This document shows, one piece after another, positions 16,725 through 27,218 of a DNA stretch of 64,000 nt (the stretch's first letter is position 1; the number at the start of each line of letters is the position of its first letter). The translations under genes and the position numbers were made by a program. Under the pieces are notes generated by a model. The model was not told the origin of the DNA. It saw only the letters and a program-made list of their open reading frames with translations, and searched no databases. The stretch is from JAGXRK01 sp963714415 (GTDB taxonomy: Bacteria > Bacteroidota > Ignavibacteria > Ignavibacteriales > Ignavibacteriaceae). Location of the stretch: the NCBI GenBank assembly GCA_963714415.1, contig CAVQOL010000001.1:186001-250000 (forward strand), in the 5' to 3' direction.

Positions 16725-19187
16725 TTATAAGTTTCGTAAAATTGTTTCAAGCTGTTCCTCATTTTCAACCAGAACTATTCGTGCTTTACTGCCATCGTTC
16801 GGACCCACAACTCCAGCTTCTTCAAGTTGATCAACTATTCTCGCAGCACGTGAGTAACCAAGCTTTAATCTTCTCTGCAACAGCGATACCGAACCTTGCT
16901 GATGTCTTACAATCACTCTTGCCGCATCTTCAAACATCGGATCGAGATCTCCTAAATATCCGCTTGCAGCATCTTTCTTCTTATCGTATAATGATGGCAG
17001 AAAATATGGTTTAGAGTAAGCAGGCTGTGAATAAATATAATTAGTAAGTTTTTCAACTTCATCTGTAGAAATAAAAGCATTCTGAATTCTAATCGGTTTT
17101 GGCGAACCTGTTGGAAGAAATAACATATCGCCGCTTCCTAAAAGCTGCTCTGCTCCGTTCATATCAAGTATGGTTCTTGAATCAATTTTTGTCGCAACCT
17201 GGTAAGCAATTCTCGAACTAAAATTAGCTTTTATAACACCAGTTATAACATTGACCGAAGGACGCTGAGTTGCAAGCACAAGATGAATTCCCACTGCTCT
17301 TGCAAGCTGTGCTAATCTTGTTATTGGTTCTTCAACTTCTTTACCGGCAGTTATCATCAAATCGGCGAGCTCATCAATAATAACAAGAATGTAAGGAACC
17401 GGATGATGTTTTATTGTATCGGTATCATGTGGTTTTGTTTTCGGATCTGATACTTTTTTATTGTAATCAACTATATTACGCACCCCTGCTTTGGCAAGTT
17501 TATCGTAACGCCGTTCCATTTCATATTCAACTGACTTTAACATTAACACAGCGTTCTGTGGTGCCGTTATTATTTCTTCATCAAGATCAGGAGAAACTGC
17601 AAGGTAATGTCTTCTCAATTTATTATAGAGTGAAAGTTCTATCTTTTTGGGATCAACCATTATAAATTTAACTTCCGAAGGATGTTTGGAATAAAGAAGT
17701 GAGGACACAATCATATTTATTCCAACACTTTTTCCGGAACCGGTTGAACCTGCAATTAGCAAGTGCGGCATTTTAGAAAGATCAGTTACATAAACATCTC
17801 CGCTTATAGTTTTACCTAAAGCAAGAGGAAGCTCAGCCTTTGATTCAGAAATTTTACCAAGAACAGATCTTGCATTCACGACAGATGCTTTTGCATTTGG
17901 TATTTCAACACCTATGGCACCTTTACCGGGAATCGGGGCAATTATTCTTATTCCGCGTGCTGCCAAAGCCAGTGCAATGTCGTTTTCAAGTCCGACGATA
18001 CGACTTATCTTAACACCCGGTGCAGGAACAATTTCATATAGTGTAACTACAGGACCGGGAGTAACAGAAATATCTTTTATCTCAATGTCGAAAAGTCGAA
18101 GCTTTTCTTTAAGCAGCTCTGCATTATGGGTCAGCTCTTCTTCAGCAACCTGGTAAGATTCTTCCGGAATTGGATCAAGTAAATCGAAGCCGGGCATTTT
18201 ATAACTTATGTTCTCATCCCATTGATCTGGTAATTTGGCTTCCTTCTCTTTCTCTTCATCTTTAACTGCCGCTTCACCCGTTTTTTCAAGATCAACTTTT
18301 TTAACTTCTTCTTTTATAACCGGACTTTCAGGAATTTGAGTAGGAGTATCATCTTTACGAATAATTGTAATCTTTGTTTGATCGTCTTCTTCCTGCTCCA
18401 TTAAATCTGCAGCGGTAACTTTCTCACCGGATTTTTTCTCTTTAAGTTTTTTCTTCTTTTCATCGCCAAGTTTTTTAATCTTCTCAAGATTTTCATCTTT
18501 TTCTTCTTCCGAGTTTTTCCATTCATCTTTAACTTTATCAACAGAGCTTACAAACAATCCTTTAATAAATGAGAAGATGTTTTCAAACTTTATATCAAAA
18601 GAAATTATCATTAAAACGACAAAAGAAGTAATCAGTAAAAGAACGCTTCCAATTCCACCGAGAATTCCAGCGAGAAAGTTTCCTAAGATATCGCCAATAC
18701 CACCGGCAAGTTCAATGGTTGATGAAAAAACATCGTAATTTGTGCGCAACACTCCGAAGAAAGAAGCGAGAATAAATGAAGACAGCAGAGTAAAATTTGA
18801 AAGATGTATAAATAATCTGAAACTTATTTTCCTGAAGAAAAGCATTCCGAATAAAAATAAAAGAAAAGGAATGGAAATGGAAAAATATCCCAATACTTCT
18901 TTTACAAGAAATTTTGAAATATGTGCCCCTGTTATACCGAGCCAGTTATAAGTGTCGATCTTTGTATCGAAGGAAATACTTATATCGTCAAATAAGTTTG
19001 TAAGAAGTGCTTCATCTCTTCGGTCGAATGATAGAATGCTTACGAAAAGATAAAACGAAATAAGGATTACAAGTATTCCGATTATCTTTTTCTTTTTATC
19101 ACCGGACAGATTAAAATAACTGCTGCCGTTTGTATTTTTCCCAGCAGTGCCATTACGTTTAATATTTTTCTTTTTTCTTAAGGGCAT
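16725..19187 (-). CDS. ftsK: FtsK/SpoIIIE-type DNA translocase
   Basis: 820 residues. Four to five N-terminal membrane helices (residues 35-200) anchor it at the division septum. A charged Lys/Glu-rich linker (about 210-330) follows. The motor has Walker A AGSTGSGKS near residues 475-485 and Walker B ILVIIDELADLM near residue 608. The C-terminal gamma winged helix (YSRAARIVDQLEEAGVVGP) reads KOPS-type orienting sequences in known homologues. It pumps chromosome ends through the septum and promotes dimer resolution. The length is normal for the SpoIIIE-like class. Confidence 0.95.
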   Translation of the reverse strand: MPLRKKKNIKRNGTAGKNTNGSSYFNLSGDKKKKIIGILVILISFYLFVSILSFDRRDEALLTNLFDDISISFDTKIDTYNWLGITGAHISKFLVKEVLGYFSISIPFLLFLFGMLFFRKISFRLFIHLSNFTLLSSFILASFFGVLRTNYDVFSSTIELAGGIGDILGNFLAGILGGIGSVLLLITSFVVLMIISFDIKFENIFSFIKGLFVSSVDKVKDEWKNSEEEKDENLEKIKKLGDEKKKKLKEKKSGEKVTAADLMEQEEDDQTKITIIRKDDTPTQIPESPVIKEEVKKVDLEKTGEAAVKDEEKEKEAKLPDQWDENISYKMPGFDLLDPIPEESYQVAEEELTHNAELLKEKLRLFDIEIKDISVTPGPVVTLYEIVPAPGVKISRIVGLENDIALALAARGIRIIAPIPGKGAIGVEIPNAKASVVNARSVLGKISESKAELPLALGKTISGDVYVTDLSKMPHLLIAGSTGSGKSVGINMIVSSLLYSKHPSEVKFIMVDPKKIELSLYNKLRRHYLAVSPDLDEEIITAPQNAVLMLKSVEYEMERRYDKLAKAGVRNIVDYNKKVSDPKTKPHDTDTIKHHPVPYILVIIDELADLMITAGKEVEEPITRLAQLARAVGIHLVLATQRPSVNVITGVIKANFSSRIAYQVATKIDSRTILDMNGAEQLLGSGDMLFLPTGSPKPIRIQNAFISTDEVEKLTNYIYSQPAYSKPYFLPSLYDKKKDAASGYLGDLDPMFEDAARVIVRHQQGSVSLLQRRLKLGYSRAARIVDQLEEAGVVGPNDGSKARIVLVENEEQLETILRNL

Positions 19188-19284
19188 AACAACTCATCGG
19201 TTTAGCCGAAAACCTTAATTAAAGTTCGTTCTAGGTATAAAAATAATTCAAGCGCACACATAATCTTATAAACATGCAATTACC

Positions 19285-20016
19285 TCAATTCTTGTGCGTT
19301 AAAGCTTTAATCGTTCCGCTTTTGAAGTAAGGAATAATATCTATTACATCTAATTGGCTGCAGAACTCAATATCTTTCTCAAATCCATTTTCAAGAAGTA
19401 TTTTCCCGTGCTCACTGTTTTTTATCATATCAATAATATCAGAACCGAATTTATCATCAAGCGTTATAGCAGCAAGAGTAGAATCATTAAGTGTAAGATC
19501 ACTGTTTAATTTGGCAATTTCTTTTACAAGTCTTCCCGCACATACAGAATCTTCAAGTGAAAATAAGTTATTTCTTCCTGAACATAAAATTTCCACATCG
19601 GTCCCAAGCTTAACAATGTACCTTGCAACAGCAGATATATTAAGAAACGAACAGATAATTAAATTTTCCGAAAATTTAGCTTTAACTATTGCCTTGGTTC
19701 CATTTGTAGTATAAAAAACAATCGATTTACCCTCAACTATTTTTTTAACGTACTCGAAAGGAGAATTACCAAGCGCAAATCCCTCAATTTTTTTTGTATT
19801 TCTTTCACCGCCTAAAAGAGTTTGTCCGCCAAACATACCGCCCGAAACTTTAACTGCAAACTCAACGGTTGCAACAGGAATAATTTCCTTTGCTTTGTTT
19901 TTTATGGCTTGCGTAATTACTGATGTAGCACGAAGAACATCAATTACTACAGTTGTCTTGTTCGTGAAGTACAAGTCATCAGTATTTAGCGGTGAAAACA
20001 GAACATTTATTTTCAT
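19285..20016 (-). CDS. comB: 2-phosphosulfolactate phosphatase family protein (ComB)
   Basis: 243 residues, PF04029 type. Core segments are VVIDVLRATSVITQAI near the N-terminus, GGERN followed by FALGNSPFEY, STTNGT-like FYTTNGTKAI, and LEDSVCAGRLV with its conserved Asp and Cys. The archaeal enzyme removes phosphate from 2-phosphosulfolactate in coenzyme M synthesis. Many bacteria without coenzyme M keep it, and its role there is unsettled. The ATG lies 9 nt after gcvT, in the same operon. Confidence 0.82.
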   Translation of the reverse strand: MKINVLFSPLNTDDLYFTNKTTVVIDVLRATSVITQAIKNKAKEIIPVATVEFAVKVSGGMFGGQTLLGGERNTKKIEGFALGNSPFEYVKKIVEGKSIVFYTTNGTKAIVKAKFSENLIICSFLNISAVARYIVKLGTDVEILCSGRNNLFSLEDSVCAGRLVKEIAKLNSDLTLNDSTLAAITLDDKFGSDIIDMIKNSEHGKILLENGFEKDIEFCSQLDVIDIIPYFKSGTIKALTHKN

Positions 20017-20025
20017 AATGAAAAA

Positions 20026-21108
20026 TTACTTCTTTACAAAAGGAAGTTTAACAATTTCAGCCGGAGCTTCTTTATCTCTTATTAAAAAATTTACTTTGGT
20101 TCCAATGTCTGAATATTTTTTTTCAACATAACCGAGTGCAATTGGTTTTTCATTAATCGGACTTACTGTTCCGCTGGTAACATGTCCTATGTTTTTTCCA
20201 TTTACAGAAATATTATATCCGTGACGCGGAAAAGTTTTTTGATCTGAAGTAATTGCAACTAGTTTTCTTGTTACACCTTCTTCTTTAATTTTTAACAAAG
20301 CCTGCTGACCGACAAATTCAGATTTACCGAGTTTTGTTATCCAACCGAGTCCTGCTTCTAAAGGATTAGTAGTCTGATCAATGTCATTTCCATATAAACA
20401 AAAGCCCATTTCAAGTCTTAAAGAATCTCTGGAAGCAAGCCCGACAGGTTGAATGTTAAATTCTTTACCGGCTTCAAAAACAGCACTCCATAAAGTTTCT
20501 GCGACTTTTTCATCTCCCTTAAAATAAAGCTCATAACCCCGCTCACCAGTATAGCCAGTTCTAGATACCAACATATCAATTCCAGCAATTTTCATATTTG
20601 TAAAATGATAATACTCAAGTGTGATTTGATTCACAGTCAGTTTTTGCAAAACTTTTAATGAATTTGGTCCCTGAACGGCAAGAAGAGAATAATCATCACT
20701 TTGATTCGAAAGTTCAACTCCAAACTTGTTGTTTTCATTCATCCATTTAAAATCTTTATCAATATTGGAGGCATTAATAACAAGCATAAACTGTTCATCG
20801 GAAATTTTATAAACAAGAAGATCGTCCACTATTCCGCCATCAGTATAGCACATTGCGGAATACTGAACACGTCCGGTAAAGAGCTTTGATGCATCGTTAA
20901 TCGTTATATACTGAACAAATTTTTCCGCCTCTTTACCTGTAACCAATACTTCTCCCATATGCGAAACATCAAAAACTCCAACTGAATTTCTGACAGCTTT
21001 ATGTTCTGCAATAATTGATGAATATTGAATCGGCATTTCATATCCGGCAAATTCAACCATCTTTGCCCCTAGTCTTTTATGAATCTGATTGAACTTTGTG
21101 AGCTTCAT
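20026..21108 (-). CDS. gcvT: Glycine cleavage system aminomethyltransferase (T protein)
   Basis: 360 residues, full length. Hallmarks are the N-terminal LGAKMVEFAGYEMPIQY, VGVFDVSHMGEV, the folate-site SRTGYTGERGYELY and LEAGLGWITKLGKSEFVGQ, and the C-terminal barrel with SGTVSPINEKPIALGYV. It transfers the methylene group from the lipoyl-H protein arm to tetrahydrofolate. The other gcv genes are not in this window. Confidence 0.93.
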   Translation of the reverse strand: MKLTKFNQIHKRLGAKMVEFAGYEMPIQYSSIIAEHKAVRNSVGVFDVSHMGEVLVTGKEAEKFVQYITINDASKLFTGRVQYSAMCYTDGGIVDDLLVYKISDEQFMLVINASNIDKDFKWMNENNKFGVELSNQSDDYSLLAVQGPNSLKVLQKLTVNQITLEYYHFTNMKIAGIDMLVSRTGYTGERGYELYFKGDEKVAETLWSAVFEAGKEFNIQPVGLASRDSLRLEMGFCLYGNDIDQTTNPLEAGLGWITKLGKSEFVGQQALLKIKEEGVTRKLVAITSDQKTFPRHGYNISVNGKNIGHVTSGTVSPINEKPIALGYVEKKYSDIGTKVNFLIRDKEAPAEIVKLPFVKK

Positions 21109-21149
21109 AATAACACCCGATTTAGAAATTAATAATTTATGCTATAAAA

Positions 21150-22727
21150 TTAAATAAACTTATCTGTTAAATCTGTCTCTGTTTTCTTTGAAATGAATTT
21201 AAATCTTCCCTGTGGAACAGTCTCATCCTCCTCAACATGTAATCTTACAAAATGTTTTAGCTGAAATTTAAGTAGCGAACCTAATTTACCCGCTTTAAGC
21301 TTTTCTGCCAGAAAAGGATGACATCTTATAATCAAGCTTAATTCCCGTGAATTTCTCCTGAACTTTTTTAACCAGCTTTCAATATCATATGTAAGATGAG
21401 ATTCTTTTGTAAGGAATCCCGCTCCCATACAAACCGGACAAACATCTTTCATTGCCTGCATTATATTTTGCCTGATTCGCTGACGAGTAATTTGTATCAC
21501 TCCGAATTCAGACATTGGAAGTATTGAAACTTTTGAGCGATCTTTACGAAATTCTTTTTTCAATTCGTCAAAAATCTTTTTTCTATTTTTTTCTTCTTCA
21601 AGATCAATGAAGTCAATAACTATAATTCCGCCTATATCTCTTAATCTTAATTGTCTTGCAATTTCACGTGCGGCTTCAAGATCAGTTTTTAAGGAATTCA
21701 GCTCCTGTTCTTTGCTCTTTGCATAACGACCGCTGTTAACATCAATAACAACCATTGCTTCGGTATGCTCAATAATAAGATAACCTCCGCTGGGCAGCGA
21801 AACTCTTCTTCCCATAAGAGTTTTAATCTGCACTTCAATTTTAAAAGAATCGAATATGGGAGCCTGAGATTTATACGGTTCAATCTTTTCAAGAAATTCA
21901 GGTTGAACAAGCTGGACATAACTTTTTATCTGCTTGTATAGTTTTTTGGAATCAATAAAAACTTTTGATACATCTGGTGTGAGTAGATCACGTATTACAC
22001 TTGCAGTTGTACTTAAATCCTGATGAACTAGTGACGGCGGTTTTTCTGTTTTAACTGCAGATTCAATTTTTTGCCAGGATTTTAAAAGATTATTTAGATC
22101 TTCTTTAAGCGCTTCTTCAGTTTGATCTTTTGCAACAGTTCTGATTATAAGTCCACTATTCTTAGATAGAATACTTCTGGCAATGCTGCGAAGTCTTCTT
22201 CGCTCCTTGTAGTCGTAAATTTTTTTTGATACGCCTATCTTGTTATCAAAAGGCAGGAGAACACAAAATCTTCCCGGAAGTGAAACAGAAGATGTAACAC
22301 GTACACCTTTGTTATTCACAGGTTCTTTTGTTATTTGGATTATTATATCATCTCCCTTGCGCAGTTTGGGAGTTGAGTGGGTTTCTGTTTTTTTGCTTTC
22401 TATTGCGGCAGGTTTACCATGTAAGTTTGAAGATTCTTCATCATCTTCTTCCTCAATATCGGCATCCTCTTCGCCAATTATGTCCTGGAACTGCTGTGTG
22501 CGTTCACCAATATCTGAAAAGTGCAGAAAAGCATCGTGTTTCAAGCCGATGTCTATAAAAGCGGCTCTGATTCCGGGCAAAACTCTTGCAACTTTACCAA
22601 GATATATGTCCCCCACCATTCTTCTGTTTTCAGGATAGTCGACGAAGAAATCGACTAAGTTTCCATCTTCCGTGATAGCAACACGAGTCTGGTTTGAAGA
22701 TGAATTTATTATAATTTCCTTTACCAT
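21150..22727 (-). CDS. rng: Ribonuclease E/G family endoribonuclease
   Basis: 525 residues, the RNase G-like size. The N-terminal S1 domain begins at GDIYLGKVARVLPGIRAAFIDIG and carries an acidic insertion (EDADIEEEDDEESS, about residues 84-97). The catalytic region has EHTEAMVVIDVNSG and IIVIDFIDLEEEKNR, the two Asp segments that bind Mg2+. CPVCMGAGFL corresponds to the Zn-link. It processes rRNA and degrades mRNA at 5'-monophosphate ends. There is no long disordered RNase E tail. Confidence 0.92.
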   Translation of the reverse strand: MVKEIIINSSSNQTRVAITEDGNLVDFFVDYPENRRMVGDIYLGKVARVLPGIRAAFIDIGLKHDAFLHFSDIGERTQQFQDIIGEEDADIEEEDDEESSNLHGKPAAIESKKTETHSTPKLRKGDDIIIQITKEPVNNKGVRVTSSVSLPGRFCVLLPFDNKIGVSKKIYDYKERRRLRSIARSILSKNSGLIIRTVAKDQTEEALKEDLNNLLKSWQKIESAVKTEKPPSLVHQDLSTTASVIRDLLTPDVSKVFIDSKKLYKQIKSYVQLVQPEFLEKIEPYKSQAPIFDSFKIEVQIKTLMGRRVSLPSGGYLIIEHTEAMVVIDVNSGRYAKSKEQELNSLKTDLEAAREIARQLRLRDIGGIIVIDFIDLEEEKNRKKIFDELKKEFRKDRSKVSILPMSEFGVIQITRQRIRQNIMQAMKDVCPVCMGAGFLTKESHLTYDIESWLKKFRRNSRELSLIIRCHPFLAEKLKAGKLGSLLKFQLKHFVRLHVEEDETVPQGRFKFISKKTETDLTDKFI

Positions 22728-22954
22728 AAGTAAGAAACTCTTTTAATGAAAGTAGATATTTCATTCTGCCAAATTCATAATATTCAAAGCCCGTATTAAC
22801 ATCCGCAGCTTCCATACGGATATTAAAAAGCAGAATAATTATACTTTCAAATATGTTTAATAAAAATTTCATTAAGGGCTTTGAATTAATACAAAAATCC
22901 TTAAAACTTTTTTCTACCTTATAAATAATATTATAAGTTAATCTTTAATTTCAA

Positions 22955-22980
22955 TAGCCCTGACTTAAAAGTCAGAGCTA
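22955..22980. repeat. Palindrome between pnp and rng
   Basis: TAGCCCTGACTT and AAGTCAGAGCTA pair with one mismatch around an AA centre. It lies 21 bp past the pnp stop codon. There is no T-run on the pnp side, so it is either a dispersed palindrome or a transcript-stabilising hairpin rather than a classical terminator. Confidence 0.5.
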
Positions 22981-23000
22981 TAAATTTCAAATCAAAAAAA

Positions 23001-25133
23001 TTACTTTGCAGCGGTATTATCTTCGGAAACTTTGTCTCCTTTGTTGTTATCCCGGTTATCCTTAAGCAGTTCTTTTCTGCTTAATGAATATTTACCGCCA
23101 TCAATTTTTAAAAGTTTAACGGTAACTTTATCGCCGGGCTTAAAGTAATCGGAGACTTTATCAACTCTCTTGTTATCAATCTGCGAAATATGTAAAAGTC
23201 CTTCTTTACCGGGAAGAATTTCTACAAAAGCACCGAAATCCATTATCTTGGTAATTACACCCTCATAAATCTCACCAACTTCCGGAGTTGCAGTAAGCTG
23301 TTTGATATATTCTTTTGCGTTCTGTGCATTCTCCTTGTTGGGTGACGCAATGTTTATTGTTCCGTCGTCTTCAATATTGATATCAACACCATATAATCTT
23401 TGCATTCCTTGGATTGTTTTTCCACCCGGACCAATAACCAACCCTATTTGATCGATATCGACTTTCATTGTTATCAATCTTGGAGCGTAAGTAGAAAGTT
23501 GGTCTCTTGCTGTGCTGATTGCTTCATTCATCTTTTCAAGAATATGCATTCTTCCTTCTTTTGCCTGATGAAGAGCTTTTTCCATAATTTCAAAGGAGAT
23601 ACCCTGTATTTTAATATCCATCTGGAAACCGGTTATACCGTTCGCAGTTCCTGAAACTTTAAAATCCATGTCGCCAAGATGATCTTCATTACCTAGAATG
23701 TCTGAAAGCACGGCATATTTATCGCCTTCTTTTACCAATCCCATCGCTATTCCGGAAACTGCATTCTTTATGGGCACACCAGCATCCATCATAGCAAGCG
23801 AGCCGGCACAAACAGTTGCCATAGAAGATGATCCGTTTGATTCCAAAATATCAGAAATAATTCTAACAGTATAAGGGAAAACTTCATCGGCCGGGAAAAC
23901 CTGCCTTAAAGATCTTTCAGCTAAATTTCCGTGTCCTATCTCTCTTCTTCCTACACCCATCATTCTTCCAACTTCGCCAACACTAAAAGGTGGAAAGTTG
24001 TATTGAAGATAGAATTTTTTGCTGTATTCTTCCAACAAACCGTCGACTGTTTGCTCATCGTTTTTTGTACCGAGTGTAACAGTCGTTAAGCTTTGAGTTT
24101 CACCTCTTGTAAATAACGCAGAGCCATGTGTTCTTGGTAAAGTTCCCAACTCAATTGAAATCGGTCTGACTTGTGTAGTGTTTCTACCGTCAAGTCGAAT
24201 ACCTTCATTAAGAATTCTTTCACGCATAAGATCTTTTTCCATATCGTGAAGAATTTCCCCAATCACTTTTTCCTGTTCAGGATATTTTTCTGCAAGAGAT
24301 GTCTGAACAAATTCCGAAAGTTCTTTGTTATTTGATGATCTTTCTTCTTTTGTTAGAACTGAATAAACTATTTCTTTAAATTTTGCTTCAGCCAAATCAT
24401 AAACATCTTTTTTCAGATTCGCATCAATTTCATTATCAGCAACTTCCCACTTTGTTTTTCCAGCTTCTGCTCTTAACTGATTCTGAAGATCAACAAGTTT
24501 TTTAATTTCAGCCTGAGCGAACTTTAATGCATCAAGTAAATCCTGCTCGCTAACTTCCTTTGATTCGCCTTCAACCATCATAATTGAATCTGAAGTACCA
24601 GCAACAATAAGTTCTACATCACTAAGCTTGATTTGCTCGTGAGTTGGATTCACGACAAACTGTCCGCTAACTCTTCCAATTCTAACTTCTGCTATCGGGC
24701 CATCGAAGGGGATATCTGATATTGCAAGTGCAGCAGAAGCTCCACAAGCAGCTAATACATCCGGATCGTTTTCCCCATCATATGAAAGAACAAATGCAAT
24801 AACCTGAGTTTCATTACGAAATCCTTCAGGAAATAAAGGTCTGATGGGTCTATCGCACAATCTTGCACTTAAAATTTCTTTTTCAGTTGGTCTTCCTTCA
24901 CGTTTTATATATCCACCGGGAAATTTTCCGGCAGCTGCAGTTTTTTCACGATACTCAATTTGAAGCGGGAAATAATCCAAGCCTTCTTTTGCTTCACGTG
25001 ATGCAACTGCGGTTACTAAAACCATCGTATCTCCGTAGCGAACCATAACAGAACCATTTGCCTGCCTGGCATATCGCCCGGTTTCTATTGATAATAATCT
25101 TCCGCCAATTTCAACTTCTTTTTTAACAATCAT
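23001..25133 (-). CDS. pnp: Polyribonucleotide nucleotidyltransferase
   Basis: 710 residues with the complete domain order: RNase PH domain 1 (GGRLLSIETGRYARQANGSV, FPGGYIKREGRPTEKEIL), linker helices, RNase PH domain 2 with the active-site run (GSALFTRGETQSL, SGTANGITGFQMDIK), KH domain (IGLVIGPGGKTIQ near residue 565), and S1 domain (GEIYEGVITKIMDFGAFVEILPGKEGLLHIS). It performs 3'-5' phosphorolysis of RNA. It starts 10 nt after rpsO, the classic rpsO-pnp operon arrangement. Confidence 0.97.
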   Translation of the reverse strand: MIVKKEVEIGGRLLSIETGRYARQANGSVMVRYGDTMVLVTAVASREAKEGLDYFPLQIEYREKTAAAGKFPGGYIKREGRPTEKEILSARLCDRPIRPLFPEGFRNETQVIAFVLSYDGENDPDVLAACGASAALAISDIPFDGPIAEVRIGRVSGQFVVNPTHEQIKLSDVELIVAGTSDSIMMVEGESKEVSEQDLLDALKFAQAEIKKLVDLQNQLRAEAGKTKWEVADNEIDANLKKDVYDLAEAKFKEIVYSVLTKEERSSNNKELSEFVQTSLAEKYPEQEKVIGEILHDMEKDLMRERILNEGIRLDGRNTTQVRPISIELGTLPRTHGSALFTRGETQSLTTVTLGTKNDEQTVDGLLEEYSKKFYLQYNFPPFSVGEVGRMMGVGRREIGHGNLAERSLRQVFPADEVFPYTVRIISDILESNGSSSMATVCAGSLAMMDAGVPIKNAVSGIAMGLVKEGDKYAVLSDILGNEDHLGDMDFKVSGTANGITGFQMDIKIQGISFEIMEKALHQAKEGRMHILEKMNEAISTARDQLSTYAPRLITMKVDIDQIGLVIGPGGKTIQGMQRLYGVDINIEDDGTINIASPNKENAQNAKEYIKQLTATPEVGEIYEGVITKIMDFGAFVEILPGKEGLLHISQIDNKRVDKVSDYFKPGDKVTVKLLKIDGGKYSLSRKELLKDNRDNNKGDKVSEDNTAAK

Positions 25134-25143
25134 TTCTTTTCCT

Positions 25144-25416
25144 TTACTTTCTGATGTTCAATTCTTTAATAATAGTTCTGTATCGCCCAATATCTTTTTT
25201 CGCAAGATAATCGAGAAGTCTTCTTCTTTTACCAACCATCATCATTAATCCTCTTCTTGAATGATGATCTTTTTTATGGGCATCGAAGTGTGAAGTCAGA
25301 TCATTAATTCTTTTTGTGATTAACGCAATCTGCACTTCCGGTTTTCCGGAATCTTTTTCATCGCTTCCGTACTTTTTAACTATTTCGAGTTTTTCTTCTT
25401 TTGTCATTTTTGACAC
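25144..25416 (-). CDS. rpsO: 30S ribosomal protein S15
   Basis: 90 residues, full length, with the S15 core (INDLTSHFDAHKKDHHSRRGLMMMVGKRRRLLDYL). It binds 16S rRNA as a primary assembly protein. It is preceded by AGGAAG and followed at once by pnp. Confidence 0.97.
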   Translation of the reverse strand: MSKMTKEEKLEIVKKYGSDEKDSGKPEVQIALITKRINDLTSHFDAHKKDHHSRRGLMMMVGKRRRLLDYLAKKDIGRYRTIIKELNIRK

Positions 25417-25480
25417 TTCCTTTTATTTAATTGTACAATGTAAACCCAGAATACTTGCTTTTGATAGATAGCAACCGGGA

Positions 25481-26425
25481 TTAATTATTTGGATTTTTTA
25501 AAACTTTTATTCCGTTTTCTCTATCTTTATTCATCTGAGCAATTAGCTCATCTGTTGAATTAAATTTTTGTTCTCCCCGTAATCTTTCAACAAGCTCGAT
25601 TGTTATTTTTTCACCGTATATCTGCTTATCAAAATCATAGATGTAAACTTCTGAAACTACCTCGCCATCGATATAGAATGTCGGGCGTTTGCCAATGCTT
25701 AAGAGACCATTATATGACATATTAGACAGTCTGACTTTTACAGCATAGATTCCGATTAAAGGAAGTAATTTTTCTTTGGTTTCCAACTCGATATTTGCAG
25801 TAGGATAACCAAGCGCTCTTCCTCTTTTATCGCCGTGGATAACAGTTCCGGAAAATTTGTAAAGCCTGCCAAGCATTTTGGCTGCAAGTGCAACATTGCC
25901 TTCCATAAGTTCATTTCGAACTTTCGTGCTATTTATAATTTTATCTTCTAATGAGTAAGATGGAATTACTGTTGTGTTAAAATTTTTCTCTTTGCCAATT
26001 GATCGCAGAATATCAACATTCCCGCCTCTACCTTTTCCGAAGTGATGATCATATCCTATCACAATTTCACCCAATCCGATTCCATCAATCAAGTATTTTA
26101 CAATAAAATCTTCGGGTGAAAGCTGAGAAAACTCTTTTGTAAAGTTTACGACAAAGAGATTTTCAACGCCAAGCGCTTCAAATATCTTTACTTTCTCATC
26201 AAGAGAGCTAAGCAAGTACACTTTATCATCTTTTGAAAGAACTTTTCGCGGATGAGGATCAAAAGTTAAAACAAAGCCGCGCATTCCGTCTTGTTTTGCC
26301 TTATCTACAACCGCGCTTATAATTTGCTGATGTCCTAAATGAATACCATCGAATGTTCCCAAAGTAAGAATAGTGTTCTTATCGAATTGAACATCGGATA
26401 GGTTTTTAAATATCTCCATACTCAC
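25481..26425 (-). CDS. ribF: Bifunctional riboflavin kinase / FAD synthetase
   Basis: 314 residues. The N-terminal adenylyltransferase domain has LGTFDGIHLGHQQII (nucleotidyl-transfer HxGH type), VLTFDPHPRKVL and GYDHHFGKGRGG. The C-terminal riboflavin kinase domain has GTVIHGDKRGRALGYPTANIEL and a late VYIYDF strand. It makes FMN and then FAD from riboflavin. It sits between truB and rpsO, the common conserved order. Confidence 0.95.
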   Translation of the reverse strand: MSMEIFKNLSDVQFDKNTILTLGTFDGIHLGHQQIISAVVDKAKQDGMRGFVLTFDPHPRKVLSKDDKVYLLSSLDEKVKIFEALGVENLFVVNFTKEFSQLSPEDFIVKYLIDGIGLGEIVIGYDHHFGKGRGGNVDILRSIGKEKNFNTTVIPSYSLEDKIINSTKVRNELMEGNVALAAKMLGRLYKFSGTVIHGDKRGRALGYPTANIELETKEKLLPLIGIYAVKVRLSNMSYNGLLSIGKRPTFYIDGEVVSEVYIYDFDKQIYGEKITIELVERLRGEQKFNSTDELIAQMNKDRENGIKVLKNPNN

Positions 26426-26491
26426 AGTTTAACAACAAAAGCTTTCAAATATACCTTATTTAATCGGCAAAAAGAAGAAACTGGATACCTG

Positions 26492-27218
26492 TCAACTATT
26501 AACCAAATTAAGAGAGTCTTCCGGTTTGACTCTCTCCACAAATTCATCAACTAAAAGTGCATTATCAATATCAAAATCGCCAATTTTAATTCTTCTTAAG
26601 GAGCCAAGAACAGCCGAAGTTCCAAGCTCTCTTCCAAAATCATAAGCAATACTTCTTATATATGTGCCTTTTGAACATCTTATTCTGAACTGAATTTCAG
26701 GAAGATTTATTGACGTTATTTCAAATTCGTGAATTGCAACCTTTCTTGGTTCAACTTCTATTTCTTTACCTTTTCTGGCTAAGTTTATAAAGCCGTTTTC
26801 CTTTTATTTTCTTTGCAGAAAACATTGGCGGCTTTTGATAAATATCTCCAACAAATTTTTTCTTTACTTCCAAAATTCTCTGTTCATTAACATCATCCGG
26901 AATTACTACGTCTTCTGTTTCTTTTTCCAGATCGAAAGTTGGCGAGAACTTACCAAGGATAAAAGTTCCGTTATAAGTTTTCTCAAATCCGATATAATTT
27001 CCTAATTCCTTGGTATTTTTACCAGTGCAAAGAATTAAAAGTCCCGTTGCTAAAGGATCAAGCGTTCCCGAATGTCCAACTTTTTTGACCCCAAGAGTTT
27101 TACGAATTAAGGCAACGACCTTGAACGAAGTCCATTTTAATGGTTTATCAATCAGAATTGTTTGACCGGTATGGTAATCCAGATTTCTTAGTTCAGTCGT
27201 TTTCCTTGTTATTATCAT
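26492..27218 (-). CDS. truB: tRNA pseudouridine-55 synthase (frameshifted)
   Basis: The N-terminal part has the catalytic GHSGTLDPLATGLLILCTGK with its Asp, and the PPMFSAKKIKGKRLYKL motif. The frame then breaks near 26775-26790. Read one base later it continues ARKGKEIEVEPRKVAIHEF, then IRCSKGTYIRSIAYDFGREL and GSLRRIKIGDF, to a TGA at 26492. The join gives about 241 residues, normal for TruB. An extra A after the CTT codon explains the shift. The enzyme makes pseudouridine 55 in tRNA. The start overlaps rbfA by 26 nt. Confidence 0.88.

Noticed and set aside
22630..22872. Short minus-strand open frame upstream of rng
   Set aside because: It overlaps the rng start in another frame and has no recognisable domain. 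It is probably leader sequence.
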